Shown in pieces: positions 43,493-53,930 of a stretch of DNA of 64,000 nt. The notes under the pieces are model-generated. The model worked only from the letters and a program-made list of their open reading frames with translations, searched no databases and was not told where the DNA came from. The stretch covers positions 55,962,501-56,026,500 of the forward strand of contig NC_069361.1 of assembly GCF_021730395.1 (NCBI RefSeq), read 5' to 3'. The stretch is from Mercenaria mercenaria (Eukaryota > Mollusca > Bivalvia > Venerida > Veneridae). Position numbers and translations under genes: made by a program. The first letter of the stretch is position 1. The number at the start of each line of letters is the position of its first letter.

Positions 43493-43808
43493 TGTGTATT
43501 CTATATACGGGATTAGCTGGAACTGGATTGCGCGTTTACCACCCGTGGCATAGAGCTCCGAATTCGGCCTTAACCTACTGGGCCTCCGTCAGAGCTATAT
43601 TCCCTTCCATTAAAAAATATGATATATAAGGTTTCAACTTATATATCTCAGTATAAACGCATTTTGCTTAAAAAAAATATTTACTTGGCAAACTAAGGCT
43701 AAAACTAATTTAAACTTTGCCGAAAATATGTAACATTGAAAAAAAAAGACATAAAATAAAAGGAATTTCTTTGCGAAGAGTAAGTATATAGAATTGTGTG
43801 TGTGTGTT

Positions 43809-43856
43809 TGGGGTGGGGTGGGAGTGGGGGGGGGTGGGAGTGGGGGGGGGGGTGGT
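43809..43856 (+). repeat. G-rich tract, possible G-quadruplex
   Basis: Runs of four to eleven guanines separated by one to three bases over about 48 bp, preceded by a TG dinucleotide tract. The arrangement meets the usual G3+N1-7 pattern many times over. Confidence 0.8.
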
Positions 43857-43859
43857 TAG

Positions 43860-44154
43860 CGCCAATAAATCAGTCATATTAACGACGGTGTCCACTTATA
43901 ACAGTGATCGCAATGCCCAACTTAATAGTGCTGCCTCACTGGAATATCACGTCGTAGACACGTGACATGATACCCCACCTATTCTCATTATACTGACACC
44001 GGGCTGAACAGCCCTAGATCTATCTAAATGTTGAGTGCCAAACGATAAAGCTACTTCTACCATTTTTCGCGGCTTTGGTATAACATGGTCAGGAAACAAA
44101 CCCATGACCTCCCGCACACGATGCAGTTTGCTCAACCACTAGGCTACCGAGGCG
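43860..44154 (-). mobile_element. tRNA-derived SINE, second family, minus strand
   Basis: On the minus strand the head reads CCGCCTCGGTAGCCTAGTGG, TTGAGC (A box) and GGGAGGTCATGGGTTTG (B box-like). The body runs left to about 43860. Different body from the SINE at 2691-2953. Confidence 0.7.
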
Positions 44155-44999
44155 GTTGGTATATGAAAGAGTGGCAACAGATGAATGATGCATAGTACCC
44201 ACACTCAAAAGAGGCTTTTTCATGATCGAATTGGTTTAGTATGTTTCCTAGTCTTGACCATGTATCTATGGTATTCCAAGGGATCGGAAGCGGCATGTCC
44301 ACAGTATAAGCATTAATATTGTCATTTTGTGATAGGCTCGGAAGAAAATGTTTGGGCACATCAATTATATAGGATTTACACAAAAAAAAACAGTGCAGAA
44401 TGTAAGAGAATTAAATGTTTGAAGAAAATTCCAAAATCATATATGAATGTATAATCGGTCTGTTTATTTTCATCTTTTTCGTCGTTATGGAATATTTTTG
44501 TTTCCATACTAAACCAAAAACTTTACAAAAAGATGGATAAATCACGGAAGTATACTATGTTCAATTCCGTGGATAAATGTTGCGATGTTTTCACATTATT
44601 ACGCATACAAAAAAACTGAATGAATTTTAACGGTTAGATTTTGTTTATTTTAGACTTTTGCTACCTGAAGATTGCAATAAATAATTTAGTGAATCTGCAA
44701 AATAATTAAGACATTTGCACACAGAAGAAAATTTTGCAAATCAGTTATATCAGCTTTCACAACCTTTAAAATATTTAAAAAGTTTCAAACCCATGTAAGC
44801 ATAAAACATATTTACTAAAAAGATACCTTATCATACTGATCTCGTTCATTTGTATTTCTTTCTGTATAATTATTTAGAAAAGATAAATCATTATCAGCAG
44901 ATATTTTTTTTTTGCTAATTTAAGAGACAAATATGCCTTTTCTTACTTTTCTTGAAAATATATTGCTGAACCAAGATTCCTTTCTTCTTCAAAAACAAA

Positions 45000-45275
45000 G
45001 AGTCTGTTACTTTAGCGCCAAAAGTTTGCAGGAAATTTGCAGCAAACAAATTTGCATAATTGTTTGCAGCAAAGTCGCCGCAAACTAATTTACATAAAAA
45101 GTTTGCCAAAACTAAAGCTCGCCAGAACATTGCCAGAAGTTCGCCAGAAAGGTTTTGGCGAATTCGCTGCAAACTTTTACCATGCAAATTAGGCTTGCCG
45201 CATTTACCGCAAACTTCATTTGCATATTCATTTGCATAACTTGCTTGCGGCAAATTTGCCGCAACGTTCGCCGGA
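45000..45275. repeat. Block of clustered TTTGC/GCAAA words
   Basis: Words such as TTTGCAGCAAAC, TTTGCATAA, CGCCGCAAAC and TTCGCCAGAA recur every 10-20 bp in both orientations across about 270 bp. There is no fixed period. It lies immediately before the receptor pseudogene exon 4. Confidence 0.65.
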
Positions 45276-45339
45276 AGCCTTTTAATGAATGCGGGTTTAT
45301 TTCTAATGCATAACTTTGTTGACTGAATTATTTTCGCAG

Positions 45340-45656
45340 GTATTAGAATCGACATGTTCAGTTGACATCATTTATTTTCCATATCTCACACAAACGTGTT
45401 AGTTAAAGTTCACAGCCTGGAGTTATAGCAAAGCTCATGTCGAGCTTAACCAGGGGAGCAGAGGTGTACAACTTGAACAATATGTAGAAAATTCCGCATG
45501 GGAACTTGTCGAAACTAACACAGATGAAGCAGTGGTGTTCTTTGCTTTGAAGTTGAAGCGAAGACCAAATTTTTATATAATAAATGCTATATTACCTGTA
45601 GTGTTTCTTTCCCTTTTGAACATTTTTACGTTTCTCCTGACGGTGTTAACGGGAGT
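45340..45656 (+). pseudogene. Receptor copy 2: remnant of exon 4
   Basis: Preceded by TTTTCGCAG like the intact exon, and about 90% like 37000-37330. It has an in-frame stop at 45400-45402 (TGT-TAG where the intact gene has TGT-GAG, right after the Cys-loop), loses 15 nt (five codons) in the loop C region, and breaks off between M1 and M2 at ACGGGAG. Exons 2 and 3 are not found upstream, so this copy cannot make a channel. Confidence 0.9.
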
Positions 45657-46384
45657 ATTCTCTCTCCCTTAATTATTGATTGTGTTAAATCAATGCCATC
45701 AAATTGGATTGTCTCCCTTACATTATCTAAAGTCGTGTCATTCATGGCCCAAATCAATAATTCTATATCATAGATTTTGCATTGATTTTGATATTGCTTT
45801 GGGCTCTACACTGAAATGAAGCTCACATATTATTTCTGCATTTAGGCCGTTTTCAATATAAATCATGTTGTTTTATATAGATTCATGTAGAAATATTTTT
45901 TTCTGTATAGATATAAAACATTTCTGTAAAAACATGAACCATAATGTTAGATTCTGATATTACGGGATTCCTGTTTTCATGTAACAGAAATACATTTAAG
46001 AGGATTATTTTATATACGGGCTTTCCCGAAAAAAAAATTCTATTTTACTAAAATTTTCACCTAGGAATATCACAGGCTTTAGCAGCTGAGCTGTCATATA
46101 TTTGGCATATTCACTCATCACCCATATTCACTGATGCATTTGATTGACCCTGTCTGGAGCACTGCAGAAAATATCATATATTGATACATTAAAACTTTAC
46201 AGAACTGAATGATATGCTTTTAAGAAATGCCGATTGAACAATTATTTCTTTCTTTTTTTTCAAAGAAAAGAATCATTATTTAAAAAGTACAACTTTTTAT
46301 AAATTCAGTTTTTCTTCGATCGTTGTAAACAATGGCACACCTTATGCAAAAGCGCTGTCGGATTCCAACAATTTAAACAAAAAT

Positions 46385-46622
46385 TGCAAAGTCGAAAAGG
46401 GGCATAACCGTGAAAAAAAAGAAAAATAGGTTTATAGAACCTGCGCCTTCAAGTGACTTGTTCAGATCATCATAGTGGACAAGTGTGTGAAGATTCTATT
46501 CATTCCCAGCCGGAGATACCAGCTTACATTATACAAAACTCAACCAAATCGGGACGCGGACGCCGACATACGAGGGTGAGTGCAGTAGCTCTACATACTC
46601 ATCGATTTGTCGAGCTAAAATG
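46385..46622 (+). mobile_element. 3' fragment of a hairpin-terminus family element
   Basis: AGGGGCATAACCGTGAAAAA ... GGACGCGGACGCCGACATAC, ending CTCATCGATTTGTCGAGCTA. This matches the GACGCC plus terminal layout at 6030-6107. The left part is missing. Confidence 0.55.
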
Positions 46623-46815
46623 GTCAAAGTCCTGCCTCCACGAGAACTCTCAGGAGAGGTTCCCAGGATAGGTCGCAAGTAAAATTCTGAAGCCCGATAA
46701 GGAACATGTGTATTTCTAGGACTCCAACTTATCACGTTGATTGAATTGTAAATTGAAGGATATTGTTGGTTCACAGAGGCCACGCCCGCCCTCCATCCCA
46801 CGTGAACTTCTTTAT

Positions 46816-46906
46816 CCAATCAAAACTACCCTCACAATAAAGCGCCGTCACTAATAGTGACGTCGCATAGAAACCGGCATAAAGTATTGTTGGCGCCAAA
46901 CAGTAG
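46816..46906 (+). promoter_or_regulatory. Probable promoter and first non-coding exon of the 416-aa gene
   Basis: In order: CCAATCA (46816-46822), a CRE-like TGACGTCG (about 46858-46865), then the palindromic E2F-type site TTGGCGCCAAA (46890-46900) just before a splice-donor-like CAGTAG|GTAAGA (46907). An acceptor TTTTCAG at 47241-47247 precedes the coding exon. Position and motifs suggest a short 5' UTR exon; cell-cycle-linked control is only inferred from the E2F-like site. Confidence 0.55.
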
Positions 46907-47277
46907 GTAAGAAAAAAGTATTTCTTTAATAGTTTTACAAATAAATTGCGCATTGCACTGTTTAGAGCGAAATAATTCTTGCTTCTTGTTTATATATGAT
47001 CAAAATGCTAACATTTCGAAGCTGTATTTTTTCTTCAGGCTGATACATTGAAGTGCTTCATAGGTTGTACAACAACCTTCAGAGATAAATATTGCCTCGC
47101 GAATCTTTTTTCCGATGTTACAACTATAGAGTTTTATAGAAACGTCTCAGTTTTAGAGCAAAAAAAAAGAAGATAAGTATATTATGAAAATATATAAAGA
47201 GAAATACTATATCTGTTCTTTTCATTTTATCGGACTTTTGTTTTCAGATTGAATTTCTACTACACTGATTCGAAAGA

Positions 47278-47379
47278 ATGGCAGAAAGTCATCATCATAC
47301 CACAAATAGCTGTGCACTGGACGATGATGGAAACATCAACTCAGAACAAAACAAAGAAATATCTAACTCAAGAAGAAAG
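47278..47379 (+). CDS. 416-aa protein, coding exon 1
   Basis: Acceptor at 47247; ATG at 47278 (context AAAGAATGG); 34 codons beginning M-A-E-S-H-H-H-T-T-N-S-C; donor AAG|GTACAC. Phase 0. Confidence 0.72.
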
Positions 47380-49892
47380 GTACACAAATTCGTTCTAATT
47401 ACAATAATATTAAAACGCTATCAAATTTTCTAAACTTTTTTCCAAATTTTCCTTATTTAACGGTGCTAAAATAGGATTCCGAAGTCCGAGTCCTGGCACA
47501 TATTTTTGGACATACATTGTCTATATGTTTTACTTTGATTTTTGTGTGTTTTATAAGCATGCTTAACATGCACGTACATCTATGTATAAGCTGTTGAAGG
47601 GTTTAGAAATTTTAGAATGTGTTTGGGTTTTTTTATATTTGATTTTGCATAAGAAGATATTTTAAAAAGTTTATATACAACCCGTCGCTGAAAATGGTAA
47701 ACAGTTGTGACTAAAATATTGGTGAAAAGAGTATAATTTACAAAGGAAGATGCAATAAATTCAGCATAACTAAATATCCCTGTCACCGCCCTTTAAATTT
47801 GTTAGACTGTTAGAATGATCAATAACATTAATTAAAAAAGCTAATGTCGAAGAAAATTACATTAATGAAAGAATAGTTGGTTTCAGCATTATGGGTATCC
47901 AGGACGATTACCTACTCATCTTGCGTCTACATTACATCTACAATACTCCCAACAATCAATTTCTATATAACTGAGGTCGGGCAGTTATTTAATAAACATG
48001 TTGCTATGTTCATATACATGATTGATTGTTAAGAGAGTAATGACAGTAATATGTTTTACAGTTTGTTAAAAATAAAAACAGGTTGATGACATTGTATATG
48101 GAGTTAGGTACAGATGTGTAAGCAAAACTGCAAGGTTACACTGCCTGAGTGTTATTACGACTGGACATGTTCTTTTTTTTGATTGTGGCTTGTAGAAACA
48201 AAAACTCATGTTCATATGTTCATATATGACTGTTTTAGAAAGATATGCAACTGAAAAGTGTTTTTCTAGAGGCTGTCAGGTGATTATGATCTACAGAGAC
48301 GAGGTTGTGTGATATTTTATACAACATAATTAAAGATGCATGTATTCTTCTCTGTTCTAATGTCTGCCATTTAAGAATTTCAAGCATTGATGTTACGCTG
48401 CTTTGGTATGAGTAATCATTCATAACATATCTGGCTGCAGCTCTTTGCACCTTCTTAAAATTTCTTGTACAAATTCACGCAAGCAATGCCTAAATGGATT
48501 TGCTCGAGACATAAAATAAAACTTTTTCATTATTAAAAAAAACTTTAAAACTACTTCCTTCAAGTCATTTTCCTCAGTCAAGCTCCGTTTTATCACCCAG
48601 CATCAAAATAATCTAGAGTTCTGTCTTGTTTTTGTTGCATTCTTTTTTTGGTGTAAACGAATTCCATAATTGATTACACCATGTCTCTTGTGTGAAATCA
48701 GGGAATTTCGAAAGACTCGTTACAAGAAACATTCCATTTTCAGAGTGTACGAAAAAAGAACACTTCAGAAAAAAGTGCTGGAGGTTCCTTAACAACCAAC
48801 GATGGCAGTCTGCAGGCAGCGGATCATTTACTACAAGAGCTCGATGCTATAATCGAACCTGACACAGACAAAAGAAGACAGAGAAGAAGCCTTACTCACT
48901 GTTCCGTGACCGGTAATTCCAACGACAATAGTCGGAAAAGAAGCAACATAGAAAGGAAAACTGGTGAACCTTCAAGAATCAAGGCATTTGATGATACCGG
49001 ACGTGTCGACTTAGATGCCGTGGAAAAATGGGTATCGGCTTCTAATATTGATATCGGCTTGGGATCAGAGAAAGAACTTGGTCATTCGGTGTCAAAACAG
49101 CAGGTTGAAAATAAAAAAGTTCCGTACAAATTCGAAAAGGCGGATGTTGCGGTGGGTGAAAGCGATACAATAGTGAAACGCCTTTCCTCTCAAGATTTCA
49201 ACGAACCCTTGAAAAAGTCAAAAAGCGTCAGTCTGTCATCTTCAAAGAATAAGCAAGTTACAGTTCCTCTATCTTCTGGCCATTTTTCAACGTCTAAAAT
49301 TTCTGAGATGCCCGAACCGATGCCAGCAGCTTCGTGCCCAAGACCTCTACAGTCAACCCGACTCCCTCCTGTTAAAATCAACTCCACAAAGAGCGAAGAT
49401 GTCTTCAAAGAAAAATTCTCAAACACGACCACTCTACATATTTCAACAGATATTCAGAAATGCGTTCAGCCGAACCGTGATTTATTCTCGGCAATAAAAG
49501 AGAGCTCAGAATTGCCAGAGAAAGCAGAAAAATCCGGAAGTGCACGCAAAGCGCAAACTACAGGAAGTGCAGCCAAATACGCAGTGGAGTATCTACTTCC
49601 GGGTCAGGTGTCAGAGAACAGATTTGACGAGGATAATACCGAAGAGATAAATATACGCGCTATTGTGCTAGATTACAGTGCATCCGAATGCGAGCGTATT
49701 AAGAAAAGAGGCAAAAATTGTGGACTAGTGAGATTCTGCACACGTCTTTGTTGTTGTTGCAATGTGCAGGCAGACGACGTGGAGGTAGTGAAGCGGAGCA
49801 ATATGGAAAGCCGAACGGACAATCTCAAAGAAATCAGAAGAAGCATTCCTAGAAGGCTTTGGAAAAGAGTTAAGAGGTGTTTTGGATTTTAA
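47278..49892 (+). CDS. Uncharacterised 416-aa protein with C-terminal cysteine cluster (whole gene)
   Basis: Joins 47278-47379 and 48744-49892 in phase 0. I recognise no family. The sequence is hydrophilic, Ser/Lys/Glu-rich and probably largely disordered. Noticeable parts: a short helix-like QAADHLLQELDAIIE followed by basic RRQRR; a folded-looking stretch R-V-D-L-D-A-V-E-K-W-V-S; near the C-terminus a cysteine cluster CGLVRFCTRLCCCC; and a basic, aromatic end (RRLWKRVKRCFGF). The cysteine cluster between basic patches could be palmitoylated or bind metal. No signal peptide or membrane span. It lies between pieces of the decayed receptor copy. Confidence 0.75.
48160..48490 (-). mobile_element. 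LINE fragment: reverse-transcriptase C-terminal end
   Basis: Minus strand encodes E-I-L-K-K-V-Q-R-A-A-A-R-Y-V-M-N-D-Y-S-Y, then S-S-V-T-S-M-L-E-I-L-K-W, L-E-Q-R-R-I-H-A-S-L-I-M-L-Y-K-I and H-N-H-L-T. This is the typical tail of the non-LTR retrotransposon (Jockey/CR1-like) pol protein. 5' truncated, in the intron of the 416-aa gene, antisense to it. Confidence 0.82.
48744..49892 (+). CDS. 416-aa protein, coding exon 2
   Basis: Acceptor ATTTTCAG at 48736-48743; open for 382 codons (S-V-R-K-K-N-T-S-E-K-S and on) to TAA at 49890. This is the longest open stretch in the window, and its base composition is clearly less AT-rich than its surroundings, which supports coding. Confidence 0.82.
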   Translation, partial: SVRKKNTSEKSAGGSLTTNDGSLQAADHLLQELDAIIEPDTDKRRQRRSLTHCSVTGNSNDNSRKRSNIERKTGEPSRIKAFDDTGRVDLDAVEKWVSASNIDIGLGSEKELGHSVSKQQVENKKVPYKFEKADVAVGESDTIVKRLSSQDFNEPLKKSKSVSLSSSKNKQVTVPLSSGHFSTSKISEMPEPMPAASCPRPLQSTRLPPVKINSTKSEDVFKEKFSNTTTLHISTDIQKCVQPNRDLFSAIKESSELPEKAEKSGSARKAQTTGSAAKYAVEYLLPGQVSENRFDEDNTEEINIRAIVLDYSASECERIKKRGKNCGLVRFCTRLCCCCNVQADDVEVVKRSNMESRTDNLKEIRRSIPRRLWKRVKRCFGF

Positions 49893-50619
49893 ATTGTTGC
49901 TGATTTTAATTTTTCTTTTAATGTGTTGTGCCAATTTCAGTCTTCATTTTTCTTTCGGATGAACGTTTCCTCCAATGAAATTTTACGATGAAATTTGAAT
50001 GCTTGAAAATTTTACTATCAAAAATAATATGTGATGTAGTAACAAAAGGATAAAGGAACATAATTTTGCCAAATGTTGCGGCTGCAGTATAAAGGGATTA
50101 GAAACAAAGCTGAAACTCAAATTATCAACATTAAATGTAGAAATAATCTATATTGTAACGCTCAGAAAAGGACATAACTGAATTATTTACTGATTCCGAA
50201 GACATGCTTAAAGTATTCACATCTCTATGCATATAAATGTGAGACCGGAGACCAGTGTCCAGGATACAACCTTTGGTAAATTTCAAGAGGAAACAATGAG
50301 AAATCAGTCAGATCTCTTTTCTTAGACTGGACTACAAACTCGGCTTCCCTTGGTTCAAGTGTTGGCTAGCAATAGAGAAGGAAGCTGTTCATGATCAATA
50401 GAATTTCACCAAACATTAACACGCAAGCAGAACAGCGACTTCTAGTACATCTATCGCCGTACTAGACATTGAAACAAAATGTCACGAGTGCTCAATTGAA
50501 TAGAAAATACTTTGTGAAAACCTGCAATGGTTAAAATTTTGAATCTTGAGAAAAATAAATACTATTCATAAAATAATATTGGCAGAATGCATTATTACTT
50601 TATACTGCCATGTTGTGAT

Positions 50620-50625
50620 AATAAA
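50620..50625 (+). promoter_or_regulatory. Candidate poly(A) signal of the 416-aa gene
   Basis: AATAAA about 730 bp after the stop codon; an earlier AATAAA lies at about 50553. Either could serve. Confidence 0.4.
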
Positions 50626-50929
50626 AGTGCAATTCTCATTACATCATTGTTTCTACATATTATCCGATTAAAGATTTACAAGCCAAAAGTTATCCGGGTT
50701 TTCTTAATGTTTTTAAGTAATTGGCCCGTACTTAGGTCTTCAAAATAAATTGGGTTTTCATAACATTAAACAGCAGAAGAATGCTGAAATCACATACGGA
50801 GAGAACGTAATTTGACGGAAATTGCCGATTGTCACCACGGGTCCACCACCTTAAAAAGCTTATAAAATATTCCAGTGAAAGATAAGCAAATTATTTCTTT
50901 TACAAAAATACCAGCTTAATTTTACATAC

Positions 50930-51194
50930 ATTTGAGTTTACACATCGTCCCTATTCAAGCAACGTTCTACTTGATTATTTGCTTAGCTTCCTGCCCTGCA
51001 CTCTCTCCACTGCCCACACGTCCGATTTTCATTTTACTCAAGTCCTGTGCTGTCCGTTTTTTTTTGTGTGTGCGTGCGCGTGTGTTGGAGTACAAATTCA
51101 CACTGTATTTATATGAGAATGATAGACCTTAGTGTTAAATGTTGTAATTTACACATACAGAATTACAGAAATTTAAGAAATGTGATATATATGT
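50930..51194 (+). pseudogene. Receptor copy 2: remnant of the 3' UTR
   Basis: The part at about 51110-51194 aligns with 37900-37985: CCTTAGTGTTAAATGTTG matches TCTTAGTCTTAAATGTTG, then ATACAGAATTAC and TGTGATATATATG in order. It shows that the original duplication ran past the receptor's end, and that the DNA between 45656 and here, including the 416-aa gene, is extra. Confidence 0.6.
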
Positions 51195-51198
51195 TTAA

Positions 51199-51717
51199 AG
51201 GGAAAGGCAATGTTGTTCTTATGTTAATTCCATCTGCTAGGATTTCTTAAATCATTGAAAGAAGTGAAAGAATTTTCGAAATCGGCTTAAAAATGAGAAA
51301 TTTAAATATTTGATCAAAATGGCGGCCATTTTGTTTCCATGGCAACAGAAAACAAAATGGCGGATTTATAAAATTTCTAGAAAGTATTTGAACTGTATTT
51401 ACTTATTCCTGTAAAATAGTTTTTGTATTTTTTCCAGCTATAATGAAAGAAATTACAATGTTTTACATCTTGCACTCAAGAAACATATGAAATTAATCTA
51501 TTTAAAAGCTTATTTGCTAAATAAAGAATTCAGCAGTGTGTAAGTAACATCATAGACACACTAAATTGGCTCCCTCCATGAACAGCCATTTTCTTAAATT
51601 TCAAACTGCCATATCTTTTTCAATAGTGGTCCGATTTTAAAAGTTCTTTCAGCGTTATGAAAGGTTTGAGGGTGGCTTTCATATTAAATTAACATATTGT
51701 CAGGCATTCCTTGCCCT
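51199..51717. mobile_element. piggyBac-type MITE with TTAA target site, 519 bp
   Basis: Ends AGGGAAAGGCAATG and, inverted, AGGGCAAGGAATG, each flanked directly by TTAA (51195-51198 and 51718-51721). The interior includes a foldback AAAATGGCGGCCATTTTG and no ORF. TTAA duplication is the hallmark of piggyBac-superfamily transposition. It splits the copy 2 receptor 3' homology. Confidence 0.75.
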
Positions 51718-52002
51718 TTAATAATTTTTGTAAAACGTGTCTTTCTGTGGGAGGGATATTGACCACTGCTTTTAAATCCATGTAAAGACTTTGTATTACA
51801 TTCATACGTTTCAGAAATGATGTCGTCTGTTTGTACATAAATCATATATAAGTGTTGAAAAGACTTATATATGCCAAGGCCTTTTTATTCATGGAATTTA
51901 CTATTGTATAGTCATAGTTTTATAATACATGCATGTGACAAGCATATTTGTCAAGAGAAGTACTTATATAACAGAAAATAATATATTTATAGATAGCTAA
52001 TA

Positions 52003-52146
52003 ATGACTCTTGACATTATTGGTAGCGTGACAAGACATGCAACAGACAAAGCTTCCAATAACAGCAAGGACTTAGAAAGTGATGTTAAGGACAATAGCAC
52101 TGAATCAAATGCTGTTGGACAAGCAGAAAAGATTGTGAAACTATAA
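52003..52146 (+). other. Unassigned 48-codon open frame
   Basis: ATG to TAA, encoding M-T-L-D-I-I-G-S-V-T-R-H-A-T-D-K-A-S-N-N and a Ser/Asp/Lys-rich end. Composition looks protein-like and an AG acceptor lies just upstream (TATTTATAG), so it could be a terminal exon. No partner exon was identified. Confidence 0.25.
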
Positions 52147-52169
52147 AAGTGTTTGATTGCCTAGTGAAA

Positions 52170-53260
52170 ATTGTATTAACTTTCTTTGTCACGATTAAAA
52201 GCATACAAACCACACTTTTACATTCAAATACTGACACGTAATGAAACAAAAATATATAATACAACTTTGCACAGGTTTTTACATTATTTCGAGTGAATGG
52301 TTTGCTTGAATTGTTTGTAGAGAAGTCGGACATAGTGTCTCTGTTTGAAACAGAGTTAAATTTCAGAAAGCAAACTGGTTCAAAAGTATTTCTTATAGAT
52401 TAATTCAATTTGATTTAAACCAGCTGAATTGTTCAAACGGTGTGCGGCGCATATATTTAAACACCTTACAAACATATGTTCAGTACTAGGTACATTATCA
52501 AATCATTCTGCAATGCCCAAACCAAGACGACTAAGTTGTATTAATAGCTTAATGGTCGAGTTTCTTACATGTGTCTTTAAGATCATTTTAAAGTGCGCAT
52601 CTATAGTCATCTGTTCAGGATTCCCAATTCAAGATATGTACATAGATTTAGGAATATACTCCTCTGGTTGTTTTTATTTTTAAGTTAGTCCATTCTCTGG
52701 GTAGATGCGCCGTATTGATAAAAGATCAACAACAAAATCTTCTGGAAACAGACAAGGTACACTTTTGCCCACACATGGTCCAAAAAGGTTTAAACTTCAT
52801 CAAAACTATTTTCTATATAGAATTTAGAGCTTGATTTGGTTCATTTATATTTAACAGTTGACAATTCAAATATAAGTATTGTCTCGCTCAAGGAATAACT
52901 TCTGCAGCAAAAGAAGCACACTTAACAATCATCAGTTTCTCACGATCATAGTCACCTGATGTGATATAGCGCCAACGCTTATGCATATAGGTTGCTCCTA
53001 AATAAAACATAACCTCATCAGAAATTACAAACTTTTCTCATAACCGATTGCACATTTTCTTTAAACAGGTTCCTAAAAAAACAATAATTTAGTCATCGTA
53101 ATCATCAAGCTTTTAAAAGTATACTCCTTTTCACACAAGGTCCCACTGACCTAGAAAAATGCGAGAGTAAGAACGCACAATCAAAACGGCCTCTGTTTAC
53201 AATGTACATGATAGATTGGGTCTGTTGAATATTTGCAAAAGACCCCCATAAGGAAGAAAT
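52170..53260 (+). repeat. Duplicated 3' flank of the receptor locus (copy 2)
   Basis: Shares ordered blocks with 38050-38430: CACGATTAAAAGC, GAATGGT.TGC, GTATACTCCTTTTCA, then ACGGCCTCTG, TTACAATGTACATGA and AGATTGGGTCTGTTGAATA. Interrupted by unrelated sequence at about 52330-53090. Confidence 0.75.
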
Positions 53261-53284
53261 GTTGTGACAGAAAAACGAAACAGG

Positions 53285-53560
53285 TAAGAATGTAAGAATC
53301 ATTCACTGGTTGAAGATACGGATCGAAATGTCACGAGGCTCTGTCGAGTTACGACAAAACAGTTACCCGAGAGCCAGATATTTCCATCTGTACCAGAGCC
53401 TTGTTACCCCCTAAACAGTTACCCGAGAGCCGGATATTTCCATCCACACGTTTAACAAGTGATAGTTTCTTTTTCTTTAATACCGAATTCTTCAATGTAC
53501 AGAAATATACATAATTTCCTTTCAGCACTATTTCATTATAGTAGCGTATTGATTTACGCA
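53285..53560. repeat. Dispersed CCGAGAGCC repeat, copy 1
   Basis: ACAGTTACCCGAGAGCCAGA, TATTTCCATC and TAGTTTCTTTTTCTTTAATAC recur here, in the adjoining block and at 56880. The motif ACAGTTACCCGAGAGCC occurs twice inside this copy. Confidence 0.75.
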
Positions 53561-53930
53561 TTCATTTATGAATAGTAGCACAAGAGGCATATTTCACCCC
53601 AGTGGATAAGGCGACTTTCACTAACACTTGCAAAAATACGGGATAATCCTGTCTGGCATGCAAAAATGCAAGAATCTTTCACTGGTTGAAGGTGCGGATG
53701 GAAATATCTTGCTCGAGAGTAACTGTTTAGACCGTAACGAGGCTCTGCCGAGTTACCCGAGAGCCAGATATTTCCACTCGCACATTCAACTAGTGATATA
53801 TTCTTTTTCTCGCATATAGTATTTTTCAATTGATAAAAGAAATAGATAAAACAACTGTTTTTCTTTAAAGCACTATTTTATTATAGTAGCGTATAAATTT
53901 ACACATTCATTCATAAATTTCAGCACGTGA
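53561..53930. repeat. Dispersed CCGAGAGCC repeat, copy 2
   Basis: GTTACCCGAGAGCCAGATAT, ATTCTTTTTCTCGCATA and GCACTATTTTATTATAGTAG match the neighbouring copy and 56880-57240. It follows the first copy directly in the same orientation, so it is a tandem duplication. Confidence 0.75.

Noticed and set aside
43253-43629. Open frames with PALIDP-like and SMQTH-like text around 43253-43629
   Set aside because: They are translations of the palindromic MITE in exon 1 of the receptor pseudogene.
44915-45355. 146-codon minus-strand frame with repeated CGKCGKPNLHGK-like text
   Set aside because: It reads through the GCAAA word cluster and the start of the pseudogene exon; no start context, splice or family evidence.
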